Shown here: positions 11,991-24,100 of the stretch, piece after piece | Layout of the letters: each line of letters starts with the position of its first letter | Position numbering within the stretch: position 1 is the stretch's first letter | Assembly (NCBI GenBank): GCA_049724395.1 | Contig: JAUGWO010000009.1 | Span: 124,001-188,000 of the forward strand | Source of the DNA: Spongospora subterranea f. sp. subterranea | Lineage: Eukaryota; Endomyxa: Phytomyxea; Phytomyxea; Plasmodiophorida | DNA: 64,000 bases | Reading direction: 5' to 3' | The notes under the pieces: generated by a model | Told to the model about the DNA's origin: nothing | Databases searched by the model: none | The model's input: only the letters and a program-made list of their open reading frames with translations | Made by a program: the position numbers and the translations under genes

Positions 11991-12975
11991 TGATATCGAC
12001 GACAGTGCAGTGATACCCAGTAAAAATCGTTCTTGCCTGGACGTCTTCTGTGAACAGCTTAGCCTGTCCGGAATGGTACAGGCGCGCCCCTTTATGAACT
12101 TTACCACGATAGTCTGGATGCGCCTCCTCTAAAGATTATTATTGGGTCAATCCATGGATGTAAAACGTGTCAAGGAGCAAACCAGAAGCAATTCTTCGCA
12201 TTGGGGACGCATTCTGCGGCGCCTTACGACCGTACTCGAAACCAAGATGGGAAATAGAGAAAAGTGCAATTACTGCACTAAAAGCGACAGCAATTTCGCT
12301 CCATTCCGTACCAAAATCCCACAAACCGTCTACCATTAAGCGCCAAACTGCCTCAAAAGTATGATGAAGTTGGGGCGAATGAATATCCGCCAATACGTTT
12401 GTGTCGTTCATATCGGCATTCACTTTTAACCACACGCAATCCTGCTCATCCGAATCATTCCCACATAAGCAGATTTACCATATCGGTAATGTTTTTGTCG
12501 CCAAGAACGACAAAAACGTAGTAGCGCACATACCATTCGTCAATACCTTTGAGGCAATCTGCTGATAAAAATTTTGCCAGAAGGTGCGGGGGTTTGGGCC
12601 TGAATCAAGGAAGTCGCTGTCGGTTCAAGACTTTTCATCATGCTTTGGTCATTTTCCCGTCTTAGTGCCGAGTACGGTAGTATTTCTATATAGTTGCACC
12701 GACGCGCCGCAATTGAGTTCCCAATGCAACGAGTTGATTCTGTTTTGCTCCTTGACGCGTTTCACAATTATGGCGTGACCCAGCAGACGCATCCAGACTA
12801 TTGAGGGAAAGTTTGCAAAGGGGCGCGATACCCTTCCGAACAGGCTAAGCTGCTTACAGCAGACCTCCAGGAAAGAACTATATCTACTAGGCACATGATT
12901 TGTCGTCGATGTCATGTATGCAAAGAACTTGACGAGACCAACGTTCCATCTGGCCCCGAAGCTGACCGATCCGCT
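11925..12975. repeat. Inverted duplication of the 5' region of the phosphofructokinase gene
   Basis: The segment 11925-12260 recurs as a diverged reverse complement at about 12640-12975. For example, 'ACGCATCCAGACTAT' at 12785 matches the minus strand near 12125, and 'AGGCTAAGCTG' and 'GTCGTCGAT' follow in order on both. One arm includes the start of the PFK coding region. Small ORFs on either strand here (such as 12435-12139 minus, with a hydrophobic stretch 'VAFSAVIALFSISHLGF') are not convincing genes. Confidence 0.7.
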
Positions 12976-13325
12976 CTCCATTTAAACTTAAGATTTAATT
13001 ACGTCCCTTACTTGCATGGTCAGAGGAATGTCGGTGATCCATTTCATCAACTACACAGTACCTTGTGCGAGCCATTGAGGTTTTTCACAAAAAAGTCAGT
13101 GTGTAACAATGGATGAATCCGAAATCTCACAAGGAACTGCAATTAACAAGGAAGCGAAGAATACCTGGCGTAGAACAATAACTGTAGGATCTTCCTTGCC
13201 CATACGTTATCGGATAGCATTGGGGACAGCGTTTCTCATCGTTAGACCAATACTGTGGTATCTCTTTTTCCACACGTTGCGATGCAATTAGCATAATGAG
13301 GAGTTTATTAAAGACTCACTCACAT
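12976..13325. other. Intergenic, nothing recognised
   Basis: Short ORFs only; none has a recognised domain or intron-linked partner. Confidence 0.5.
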
Positions 13326-13900
13326 TGACAAGTGATTGTATCGTTTCATCAGCGTAGCGTAACACTGTGAGCGCAGGTTTGAGATATCAGTGGCCTGATC
13401 TTATCGTTTCATTAGCGTAGCGTAACACTGTGAGCGCAGGTTTGAGACGTCAGTGGCCTGATCTTATCGTTTCATTAGCGTAGCGTAACACTGTGAGCGC
13501 AGGTTTGAGACGTCAGTGGCCTGATCTTATCGTTTCATTAGCGTAGCGTAACACTGTGAGCGCAGGTTTGAGATGTCAGTGGCCTGATCTTATCGTTTCA
13601 TTAGCGTAGCGTAACACTGTGAGCGCAGGTTTGAGATGTCAGTGGCCTGATCTTATCGTTTCATTAGCGTAGCGTAACACTGTGAGCGCAGGTTTGAGAT
13701 GTCAGTGGCCTGATCTTATCGTTTCATTAGCGTAGCGTAACACTGTGAGCGCAGGTTTGAGACGTCAGTGGCCTGATCTTATCGTTTCATTAGCGTAGCG
13801 TAACACTGTGAGCGCAGGTTTGAGATGTCAGTGGCCTGATCTTATCGTTTCATCACGTAGCGTAACACTGCGAGCGCAGGTTTGAGATGTCAGTGACCTG
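13326..13900. repeat. 63-bp minisatellite, nine copies
   Basis: The unit contains 'TTAGCGTAGCGTAACACTGT' and 'GAGCGCAGGTTTGAGA'. Counting the second motif gives nine copies at 63-bp steps (the last step is 62). Internal copies differ mainly at one or two sites (GATGTC or GACGTC), while the first and last are more diverged, as expected of an array homogenised from the middle. It ends about 190 bp upstream of the WAPL-like gene. Confidence 0.95.
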
Positions 13901-14085
13901 GTCTTGCGGAGACGCCGCTGATATCAACCAGTGTTAGCGGGGCCGCGCTTGGCCATCGTATCCTCATTGCCTCTCCGCAGAGCGTTGCACAATATTATTG
14001 CGGACAAGATATCATTGTTGCCGGTGACAAATTCTCCCCTCCCCCCGTCAGAAAACATTTCGGAACTGGTCGGCTCTGCAGGAAT

Positions 14086-15493
14086 ATGGACCTAACCGGG
14101 GCGGCGCTACAGGATCATCTTCGGTTCTTGGTGTCCGGAATTGGCCGGGGCGGCAGTCACGACCTTCTGCAATCGCTGCAGCAGGTATCAGCACAGGCGT
14201 GGCTAGAAATCCGCGCTGGGTCCGTCATTCCAGACATGATCGACGCGTATTCGCGCCATCTACCTGGCCTTTCTATGGATCTGTCAGCATTAATATATAC
14301 ATGTTGTCAAGTTCCGTCTAACATGGCTACGTTGACGGCAGCGTCGTTGTCGACGTGCATCACCGTGGTTGAAGTGGAGTTGCAACCTGTATCTATTCCT
14401 TCACCGATAACCTCGGTTGTCGAGCCTGGCTCTAGTCAAATCCGGAAGAGGCGCCGACGACGAGTTCCTGATGACACACCTGCAGAATGTGTCGCGCCTG
14501 TAGTATCACTTCCTAGTTCTGCTAGCTTGGCAGGGAAATGCCCATCACTACTTATGAGTTACAGCTTCGCCCGTGCTTCAAAGGATCACTCGTTCGCTCA
14601 AATGCTCTGTAAACAGTGCGACATTGTCGAACGTATCGCCCAGGTAGTCATGATCGACCTACCGCGTGCAATAGCCTGCCACGAAGCGGCGTTTCGTTTG
14701 CACAAGTGTCTGGTACTGTTGGAAAGTGTTTCCAACCTTGGTCATCCTTGGCTCGGTCGAGAAGGGAAATCCAACTTGATGAAGGCGTTGGTTTCATGGA
14801 TTAAAACTGCAGCAAGTCCCGAGTACAGTGTGTGGATGGATGGCGAAAGTGTTGAACTACCTACACATCGGCATTGGCTTCATCTGAGTTCATCCACAAT
14901 CGTTCGTGTCCTCACCAACATGACGAATCAAAGCGCTTGTGACGCCGCCGCGTTCCGGTCGTTGGATGGGCTGGTGATTGCATGCGATCTGCTAGAGCTC
15001 AGCCGTGATAGCGTCGGCATAAATGGGGTCTCGTGCGAAATAATTATATACACGCTCGCGTTGCTTATTAATTGTGCTGAGGTCGATTCACCAGCACAGG
15101 ATTTTTTATCAGAGGAAATGGTTCTTGTCGAACTCGCCGGCAAAGTGTTCTCGTCGTGGACCATAGAGATCGACCTACATCATAGCGATTGTGATCAGCT
15201 TGTTCAGGTATGGTTTATTTGCAATTGTTGTTGTGATGATATCTAATCCCTAAGTCAAGTGTCGTACCATCGCTGGATATCTGTCCCTAATGATCGCTGT
15301 TGTTTATATCGAGGGTGTTGCCTCTGGCCGAGCAAGTTTGGAGAAGTCGTTCTCAATGGCAATGGTCTCAAATATCCTGAAACAGTTCACATCGATGTCG
15401 AATATTTTACACTCTAAAGAAATGTCGGCAGAGATGGACAGGATCCATCGACAACTTGTGTCGTGTCTTACGCCACCGATCTCTGATGGTTAG
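14086..15493 (+). CDS. WAPL-like cohesin-release protein (WAPL domain)
   Basis: Two exons, 14086-15207 and 15260-15493, joined in phase across a 52-nt intron, give about 451 residues. The protein is alpha-helical. The features that recall WAPL proteins are 'LHKCLVLLESVSNLGHPWLG' around residue 210 and 'IVRVLTNMTNQSACDAAAF' near residue 280. A later block, 'YTLALLINCAEVDSP', corresponds to the family's 'LGLLINLVE' block, and after the intron comes 'AGYLSLMIAVVY'. A basic patch 'KRRRRRVP' (about residue 125) could be a nuclear signal. WAPL removes cohesin from chromosomes together with PDS5. The length is shorter than plant or animal WAPL, matching only the conserved domain. Another ARM/HEAT-type protein is the alternative. 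Confidence 0.55.
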
Positions 15494-16449
15494 CAATTTA
15501 GATCTATATACTCATTATTGTAACTCTACTTCCTACCTTGTAATAAACATATTTAAGTTACCTGTTTGATTAGTTATTGCAGGAGAACAGGAGGTTATGT
15601 GCGAGAGCATAAATCAGATTTGTCAACAACCATAAGGACTGACGATTGTTTTTACATTGACCAGATGGACGGGGACAAATGGTGGAAGAGGTAGTTGATG
15701 AAGGTACAGTTAGTATTTGACGATGCACGAATAAATCAAGTTCGCGAAAACAACGGATGGCTTGGATCTGTTCACGACTCCGCTGTCTGGAGATCATCGC
15801 CAATATGAAACCAGCCAAAACACTTTTCTTGCTTAGAGAGTTCCTGACCGGCCCCGAGTGCCTGCGCTTGCAACAAAATTTTCAGTTCATATTATTCAAT
15901 GAACCAATTTCATAAGATGAATGGCTTGTCAAAGGCCCGATTCCACTCGCTCAATACAAATGGGGAACCTAAACAAAACTCCTGACGACGACCGATCTGT
16001 TTGAAATTGGGTTTAATGCTGCTGCGTACTGCACCACATGAACCATATGAAAACAACTTGGCAGCTTAATTGGAAGCAGATGCTATCAATACAGTAGAGA
16101 ATGCCATCCACGGATTCGGACGATTACTTGACGAGCGTCGACCACGCCTTTGGCGCAAACAATTACATGCAGAAGTACTTGAATGGGAATGGCGTCACAA
16201 TTTGAATTTTTCAATATTCTCAATTTCTGCCGAAAACTTGCCTTCACCAAGCATTATGGCATTTTTCGCAAAGTTTTTGCGTCAGCGTTGATCTCAGCTG
16301 TTTTTGATTTCTCCTCTTGGCTCAAATCGCCATGTTTCACGTGAAATTCTCTTCCGAAGAAACTACGGTGTTCATGCATTTTCAAATAAGATGTCAACGC
16401 GTCTTGGGGTTCGGAGTGCGCTTCGCCGTTGGAGTGTCGTTGATTCAAG
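15494..16449. other. Intergenic or decayed DNA
   Basis: No supportable gene. A plus-strand stretch at 16070-16290 is open ('FGRLLDERRPRLWRKQLHA') but has no recognised domain and abuts retrotransposon debris. Confidence 0.4.
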
Positions 16450-17905
16450 ATGCATTTGGACTGGCTTTCCGAATTTTTTTGGCAAGCCGGAGAACTTTTT
16501 TGGCCTTCGTACGGACTGAACTACGCTCGTGTGTCTTCAATAAACCCTCTCACTTCGTTCTCACCCTTTACTGGTTATGGGCCCAGGACGCTTCTAAGCC
16601 TGCTTAATCATTACGTTGTGTGCCACAATAGTCGCCTCACGTCCCTGAATTTTTTCTACAGCATGGTTGCCGACGACGCTCCGCAAACTAGATCGCAGTC
16701 GATCTCTAATGTTGCACAACATGTTCATACACTTTCTCTAGAAATTGCACATATCAATCAAGTCTTAAACGACCCGCGACGAACATTAAGTTCGTGTCAG
16801 AAAATCCCGACAAACTTTGCGGGCCATTATGGAAATATGAAGAGGTGAAAGATTATCGGAGACGGGATTTTGTTGAAGTTTCAATGGTTTATTGGCCATC
16901 ACAATGGGTTTGGGGACCGTCGATTTCACCTCGCGCCCTGCGCCATTTTCCTGTTCGGACCTCGGGCGTGTGTTTCTGATCGAATAATGGTTGCTTGAGG
17001 ATCGGGTTGCAATTCGATTGTCATTCTCATTGGTCTGTTGGATAAGTTCTTTTAGGCTTGTTGTCGTCAATAGAATGTCCTCAATTTGATCGTTGAGACC
17101 TTTTTGATAGGTGAAGAGAGCAGCGGTGACATCCCATTTTGCATCTGCTAGTAATAGTTGGAACTGGGAAGCGTAGGCAGCGACCGAACGATTGCCTTGG
17201 CGAATGGAGGAGAGACGCGAAGCAGCTTTCTGGGACCGTAATGGATCATCGAACCGTAGTTTTGAGACTCTCCAGGAATGATTCAAAATTTTGCAGACAG
17301 GGGTCTTCTGATTCAAAAAGGGGCGACCACCAGTCCAGTGCAGACCCAACAAGCAAATTGCTTAACAGGCCCACACGGGACTCTTCCGTGAAGTATGTCA
17401 CCGGTTTTCGCTGAATAATCAGTTTTACCTGATTAATGAAGTTTCTGAGAAGATCCGTCAAAAGGATCCGGCAGTTTAACCTTCGGTTCCTGAATGATGG
17501 AGTTGGGGAGATCGGGTGGAGAATCGTCAAAAGGTTTGCTGTCGGGAAGTTTGTCGGGATTTTCTGACACGAACTTATTAAATGTTCGTCGCAGGTCGTT
17601 TGAGGCTTGATTGATATGTGCAATTTCTAGAGAAAGGGTATGAACATGTTGTGCAACATCAGAGATCGACTGCGATCTAGTTTGCGGAGCGTCGTCGGCA
17701 ACCATGCTGTAAAAAAAATCAGGGACGTGAAGCGACTATTGTGGCACACAACGTAATGATTAAGCAGGCATAGAAGCGTCCTGGGCCCATAACCAGTAAA
17801 GGGTGAGAACGAAGTGAGAGGGTTTATTGAAGGCACACCAGCGTAGTGGCCAAGAAGTTTTTCCAGCAGAAAATAATTTGAGCACATGGTTTCAACTCCT
17901 GCTCA
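16450..17905 (-). mobile_element. Ty3/gypsy gag and leader, with inverted partial copy
   Basis: The minus strand from 17705 to 16786 encodes a gag polyprotein in shifted frames. It starts 'MVADDAPQTRSQSISDVAQH', has the capsid motif 'GSALDWWSPLFES' (17378-17340), then 'SIRQGNRSVAAYASQFQLLL', a standard Ty3 capsid pattern. The 5' leader and first about 45 gag codons are repeated in inverted orientation on the plus strand (16505-16830 against 17565-17900), starting with the same 'MVADDAPQTRSQSIS' at 16663. Both arms include a conserved non-coding block with 'TTACTGGTTATGGGCCCAGG' that may be LTR. Confidence 0.8.
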
Positions 17906-19730
17906 ACTTTTAAACTCCCATTGGCGTGAAAACAAGTATTGCACCGCCTGCTGGTAGGCGAGGAAACCGACACCGCATTGGCACCGTTTGCACTGAAATC
18001 TGCCTTAGATTGCATCTGCGGCCAACAGTGTTGTCTTCTTGCATTATGAAAGAAAATTTCCCGCGAACATCGGGATAATGTACTAAGCAGGTATGCGATA
18101 TGGCGATCAGTATATCGAGCTAAGAGGCTGAGATCCGGAGGCATTTGGACAAACCTTGTACGTCTCGGGCAACTGATATACTGTAAACCACTGAAATTCA
18201 CGTCCTATCTGCAGGTTTTGGAGCGTGCCTCTGGCGCCGTCCCACGATACCAAATCGCTTGAACCAATTCATAAATGAGTCAACGACGGTTCCATGATCG
18301 GCGTTTGTGCAATGTATGAGTCCGAGGAAGTTCCGAAAAGTCGTTTTTCAAACCAGGTATTTTTCTTGGATATTCCCAATACTTCAAAGGGATGCATCTT
18401 CATGCGCGATAACGATAAACAAGTGCTTGTTCGTCGCGACATGACGTTTGACGAATCATCTGTACCGCGACATCGTCCACTTGAATTCACTGACGATCAG
18501 GATCCATAGGAACTCAGCCACGAACAGTACAAAATTACCACACAACAAAATCGGATCAAAGCATTTTGGATGCAAGCCGCTGCCACAATGATGAGACACC
18601 CTCAGACAATGGTACATGGACAGTTTCTATTCCCGAAAAGGACACAGGCCAATACGAGGAAAATGGATTCTTACCAAAAAGTTGGACAACGGTCATCCCA
18701 CATGTAAGATGAGATTCGTTGCCAGGGGCTTTACCCCAACGGTATGGTCTTGATTATACAGACACATTCTCATCCGTCTTATCTTAAACATCTATGCGAT
18801 TCATCGTGAGCCTTGCATCGAAACCGCCAATGTCCACTATCACGCAGAGACTTTTGAACGCCGTATTGAACGCACAACTGCTGGAGCCCATTTACATGGC
18901 CCAGCCAGAACGCCTCTTTCAGCCAGGGACGGAGAACAAAGCTTGCATTTTGAACAACGCCCTATCTAAAGTTAAAAAAGCAGGCCGTGCCTGGCAAACC
19001 CCTGTTCAAGATACAGAAAGACAGCCATTTACAACAGTCCGCTTACGAGCCTTGCATCCAACATACAGAATGAAAGACTTCGGAGATGTCAAGACGTTCT
19101 TAGAAATCGAAATCCTACACCATGAAGCAAACTCAATCATAATTTAACGTGCATTGCAAACCAGAACTCACACCTGCGATAGGTTGTGATATTACATACG
19201 ACAACATCGTGCAGAACACCTATCCCATTAGAGAAGTTCTAGGAGCACTCATGCTCATTTGGAACGTGATGCGACCAGATATAGCCTATACCTTAACAAA
19301 CTGAGCCGATCCGTGTCGAAACCAACAACACAACTCTGGAGGAACGTCCAACGGATTTTCAAGGACCTGAAGGGAACGACTATTTACGGGCTATTATTCG
19401 ACAGGCCTGATGAGACAATCACCTGTTATGCCGACAGACGACGCTATTGATCAGAAGTTCACAGCTGGATGGTTATTGATGTTCGGACGAGATATCATAT
19501 CGTGGCGATCAACCAAGCAGAAATCTGTGCCGCCGCTATCAACCACTGAGTCAGAATATATGGCCTGTTGTGATGCGGCAAAGGAACCTATATGGATGAA
19601 AAACTTATATGAAGAACTTATTCAGAAAACTTGTAAACCTGTGGTTATATTCCAAGATAACCAGAGTGCAAGAAATATCGCGGGAGACGAAGTTATGTTA
19701 ATGTTCGAATCGATGGGGCGTATCAGATGA
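17906..19730 (+). mobile_element. Ty1/copia pol remnant (integrase C-terminus, RT, RNase H)
   Basis: Plus-strand pieces follow copia order. 18294-18509 has 'GCIFMRDNDKQVLVRRDMTF', the GKGY-type integrase tail. 18640-18960 has RT motifs 'YGLDYTDTFSSVLS' and 'VLNAQLLEPIYMAQPE'. 19050-19130 has 'YRMKDFGDVKTFLEIEI'. 19440-19690 has the RNase H block 'DIISWRSTKQKSV' and 'TESEYMACCDAAKE'. The YVDD active-site region is missing or scrambled and there are frameshifts throughout, so it is dead. A weak minus-strand copia-like segment may lie at 18201-17824. Confidence 0.85.
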
Positions 19731-19785
19731 GAGGACGATCCTAAGCTACCTAACTTACTGTTGATCATATTCCTTAACTAAACGC

Positions 19786-20480
19786 TTAAATACTTGATCT
19801 TACGTTCATCCTAATCAATACGCAAACGGTTGATAACAAGGCCATCATTTTCGGGTCCTTAAATATTTGAGACTTTTGGATCATGGCCATCGAGGCACAT
19901 TGTCGACAATGTGGATCGAGAAAGAATTTCAGATTTCTATGGTCAGTGACAACATGGACAACGTCCCCACGAAACAACAAATATGCAAAGTTATAATTTG
20001 TCACTATAAAAGGGAAAACCTCCTTTTCGAGCATTGACCTGAGAAGCGCAGAATTTTTGAAATCGCCACCGTAACCCATTATGATTATTCCGACAAATCG
20101 GTTCTATTGTCGACAGGTCGATTTATCGTGATGCGTTTTCCCGTTTTATTCAGTGGGTTTGTGTCAAACATTTTACGCTTATCCAGATATACGATTTCCA
20201 ACCCGAAGACGAGTCGGTTGTTCTCTATATGGGGTGGGATCTATTGGCATCCTTCTACTGCCATCATATCTGATGGTAGCCGACTCTACCACCCTCATTA
20301 GACTTAACAACAAAATCAATCGACATCGCGTGAGTTGCCTACATACCTAGTTCATGGCGGAGGGAGGTGTTGAATCCAATCTCGGCCAGAATCCAACGGA
20401 AAAACGACGGAAATTTACAGAAAACATTGATATGAATACAAGAGAATAATCCTATAACACTTGTGAAAACTGCCCTTAAG
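19786..20480 (-). mobile_element. Ty3/gypsy RNase H fragment
   Basis: The minus strand at 20079-19786 reads 'RSMLEKEVFPFIVTNYNFAY' and 'VVHVVTDHRNLKFFLDPHC', the Ty3 RNase H pattern with TDHRNL intact. Sequence upstream to about 20480 is degenerate. Confidence 0.75.
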
Positions 20481-20579
20481 TTCATCAGGATTGTTTGACT
20501 TCATCTACCTTGTTTGTTGAGTCATTGGAGGGTCAACACTTATCTAACCTTGAGATGACCGAGGAATATATTGACAGAT

Positions 20580-22579
20580 ATCACCTTCCTTTCTGTCTGG
20601 TCCAAGACAGCAATCGTGACCGAACTTGGAGTAGGTCAAAATTCAAACAACTGTTGACAGGACGAAGGCATTCTCTGACCAACGAGGTCAAATCCGTATA
20701 AAGCGATTTCATTGATTCTGTCTTCGCAATCACGTACTGATCATACTGTTCGAGAATTTTGGAAAACATTGGGAGGTCTTGGGTTGATTTTTTGCGAGAT
20801 GACGTCTTGCTGAAATATCAAATGGTGGCTCGTCCGATCCGCAACGATGGGACTTGAAGCTTTGACATTTCAGAATGCTGAATTGGGCATGCGCGAATTG
20901 GCAACCCCATTTTCGAATCCACTCATTTATATTTTAGCCACAGCGATGAACAAACCGGGTATAATATGATCGGTGACGCTTTTGAGCCATGGGGCCACAT
21001 GATTGGAATTTCGTTGAATTTACAGCACAGTTTGAGTTTTTATTCTGCGGTTTTTGACGTTGAAACAGCACCAACAAGAGCATTGAGATCCAATAATAAA
21101 CCGGAGTCTTTGTCGCTGAAAGCACAAATGTTAGTTACTTTTCTAACACAAGGCGAATGAAAACCTGTTGTCAGGGTTTCTGACGATTTTCGTCCTCAGG
21201 TAACCGCAGGTGTTATGATTTGATCTACGACCGGGGCAGCATTTAAATCCAAAATCACGGTGGTTGAAATGCGTTCCCCAACGTGTCTGGAACAGGTCCA
21301 TGTCTTTGCCACAACAGTTCACAAGACATTGAAGGACGGGGATACAGGTGCGCTTGAGAAAATACACATCCTGAGCACTAATACCGTCGAGCAATCTTCC
21401 GCAAGAACTTAATTTCAAAACATAGTTCGAAATTTCGATCAGTTTTTGCAGGGTGCTGGTTGCCTTGGTATTTAGCCTAGGATGATGATAATGGATGTTG
21501 TTTTGTCCGATTTCAACAGGTTTTCGCCCCTGTTGTGGATTCGTCTCCTTTCCCTAGACAGACGATACAGTTAGTGATCATCAGACAGAGCGGGGAACCA
21601 GAGTTCTGACCAGAAACACACAGAGGCTCTTATAATCTTTGACCTCATCCAGGTCGAGTTTCAGGAGCGACCAGAGCTTTCTCAGTCCCAACGCATTATC
21701 AAAATGATTAAATTTTTGAGCGTGCTCCGGAAATCCATCCTAGTACGCCCATAAGCAGATATTGGTAATCACGATTCTCGGCAATCTCTTACTGGCACGA
21801 AATTCTCATGAACGTCAACAGGCTGGTTTTTTGAATTAATCGTGTTTTCGATACGGAAATTGAAAGTTTTGCTCTGACCGCTTTCAAATGACTGTTGACC
21901 ATCAATACTGATACGGGATGCATCACGGTTTGAACTCGTGCTCGGGTTCCCATCCTAAGAAGAACTGAGCAAACCGAAAAACAATTTGGACATGAACTGA
22001 ACGGCTAAATTTTTGAAAGAACTGCCAAACTGGTGGGCGTTTCTGTTATCGGGCACGAAATTTTCGAGAAGGTCTTTTGACGGCAAAATTTCCGACTCGA
22101 TGGGAATTCGATTTAGATCGATAAGGCAATCGCGGTTGTCGCGATGTTGGCTCAACTGTTGAGAATCGATACTGATATGGGACGCGTCAATTTCCGAACC
22201 CGGGCTCGAGTCCCATTCCTAAAAACGCACTTAACAAGCCGAATCACCATTTGAAGATGAACTGAACGACCACATTCATCGAAGAACTTTCACCAAACGG
22301 GTCGACGCGATTGATATCTTGGGTCTCGTCATGGAGCATTGCCCACTCCTGCCGCGGCGACATGGTGTCCTGCAAGGACCAGTGATCTCAGACTTCATTC
22401 AATTCTTTGGAGCGACATTCCGCCATCCATACCGAGAAAGTCGAGGAGGCGATTTTTGTGGCGGCATTAGCCTGATCTGAGCCAAGCGGTTCGCCCCAAC
22501 CATGCCCAGTTTCGGTTGTCACAGATCGAGCCGGTCTGGTCGCCACAAGCAGTAATCCCAACAAATTGAGGACACGCAT
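20580..22579 (-). CDS. Putative multi-exon secreted protein with an internal duplication
   Basis: The first exon starts at 22579 with a clear signal peptide ('MRVLNLLGLLLVATRPARS'). Joining across 25-35-nt GT-AG gaps gives an acidic protein. A unit of about 70 residues occurs twice: 'DASHISIDSQQ...KDLLENFVPDN' (about 22190-22050) and 'DASRISIDGQQ...DVHENFVPVR' (about 21925-21790). The DNA of the two units is about 215 bp each in direct tandem. Helical segments follow: 'FNHFDNALGLRKLWSLLKLD' (about 21715-21655), 'LQKLIEISNYVLKL', 'CIPVLQCLVNCCGKDMDLFQ' (21350-21290), and 'MFSKILEQYDQYVIAKTESM' (20769-20710). No family recognised. The exon chain is inferred and could be two genes. Confidence 0.4.
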
Positions 22580-22708
22580 TGGAGGAATGAATCACAGATG
22601 CCCCGTTTGGCAGTCAGGCAAACCATGCAACTGGGTTGCGTCAATAACCGCGCAACTCTTCAGGTACCCTTCGTCTCCTTACTTTACCGACCGACCTGTA
22701 TCGATTGA

Positions 22709-24100
22709 TTGAGAATGTTCAGCCGGATCAAGAGCATCTTCGCTCCATCTGCACCTGCCACATGTGAATCGATTCCGAATGCTACCCCATTCTGCGCCAT
22801 CGAACCGCCTGAGGACGACGATACAGGAGCGGAATTATTGGAAGCTGCAGAGGCTGATTGCCACTTCAACGCAGGGAGCGCCAGCAAGTTTTTCGAAGTC
22901 GGTACCTTATTCGAATCGATTGCTGAAGCCAAACAAGCATTGGCGTCGTTTTCGAGATGCCCTGTGATACAGCGAAGCGACGATAGATATTTATTTCGAA
23001 GGTTTTCGTTCTGGCAAAGCTAAGGATGTCACTGATATACACAGAAATATTCACAGCAATAAGTGCAATAGTTTTTTTAAAGCAACTGTGAAGAAAAATG
23101 GGCTAGGCTATGAAGTTATCGCTTTTTTGCCCTGATCAGACATTTAGAAAACTCTCTTGAAGCGCAGCGAAAGTATCCGACCGTACAAAGGAGGCAAGTG
23201 CTTTTCTGCAACTTTTAGAAGAAAAAAGAGGTCGTTCTGAAAACTGGAGCGTCAGAAACTTCATCTGCTCAGAAACGCGGCGCCTCAAGAGAGTTTTCTG
23301 GATGTCTGATCAGGGCAAAAAGATGTTCCAAAGATATCCCGATATTCTTGAAGGAAATGCCACATATCAGACCAACAGAAAAAGGTCCTATTGCGAAACC
23401 AACTGCCACGCCCCACGATCGAAGTAAATGAGGAGCAGGTCTGGTAGTTTATAGTACAGAAGCCGAAGAGAAGAGTTGCGGTTATCAAAATTTGGTAGGT
23501 GTTAATTTGGATCGCTACCTTCATCATCATATTCCAGCCTGTTGCGTCTATTCCTGGAATCGGAGATGCAGGTTGAGTAGGTCGGTGGTTAGCAGCCTCG
23601 TAATCGAAATTACCATGGCCAAGAATGCGGTACATCGCTTCATTCAGCATTTGGGAGACAATATCTGAAAATTCAGGTGCTGTGGTTAGCTTCGGTTCCT
23701 GAGCATTTGCCTTCTCATGCGGATGGGCATTTCAAGCTATTTGAACTGTGGTTGTCCAGTTGAACACGATTTTCACGCCTGCAGCTGGAGCATCCCTTTT
23801 GTAGCTTGGCTGAACGTTTCGTTAGACGTAAATGATTATTAACATCTGCATTCGTTATATGTCGGCCGCGTTGGCCTGGCCCACGTATTGGAGCTAGAAC
23901 TAAAAAGACAGCGGTGCCTTCAACTGCCAATGAAGTTTCAAGAAAAACTTCTTGGGACGATCGTATATTCAGCAGATTGCTAAACGAGTTCGCTTGAAAC
24001 GATTGGGAGATTGTGTCGCGCAAGCAACAAGATGCTTGAAATCCGACATGAGTGTGGTGAAACGAGTGGCTTCATCTTGTGGATAAGTGATTTGAGCTTA
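22709..24100 (+). mobile_element. MULE (Mutator-like) transposase remnant with FAR1-like N-terminal domain
   Basis: 22709-23023 opens with an acidic leader, then 'FESIAEAKQALASFSR', 'SDDRYLFRRF', and after a frame change 'SGKAKDVTDIHRNIHSNKC' and 'FFKATVKKNGLGYEV' (22995-23120), the zinc-binding N-terminal domain seen in protist MULEs. The catalytic region begins at 23300 with 'MSDQGKKMFQRYPDILEGNA'. The family's first catalytic Asp, usually in 'DATYKTNR', reads Asn here ('NATYQTNR'). Beyond 23430 only scraps are readable. The element lies head to head with the secreted-protein gene, about 130 bp from its start codon. Confidence 0.75.

Noticed and set aside
12139-12435. Minus-strand 98-codon ORF with one hydrophobic span
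   Set aside because: It lies inside an inverted duplication, has no homologue I recognise, and its mirror copy does not preserve the frame.
13326-13900. Regular 63-bp repeats considered as a CRISPR array
   Set aside because: There are no unique spacers: the units are contiguous and nearly identical, and the DNA is eukaryotic.
20580-22579. Assignment of the secreted protein to the SIL1/Fes1 nucleotide-exchange family
   Set aside because: Helical segments and a signal peptide are compatible, but no diagnostic motif could be matched.
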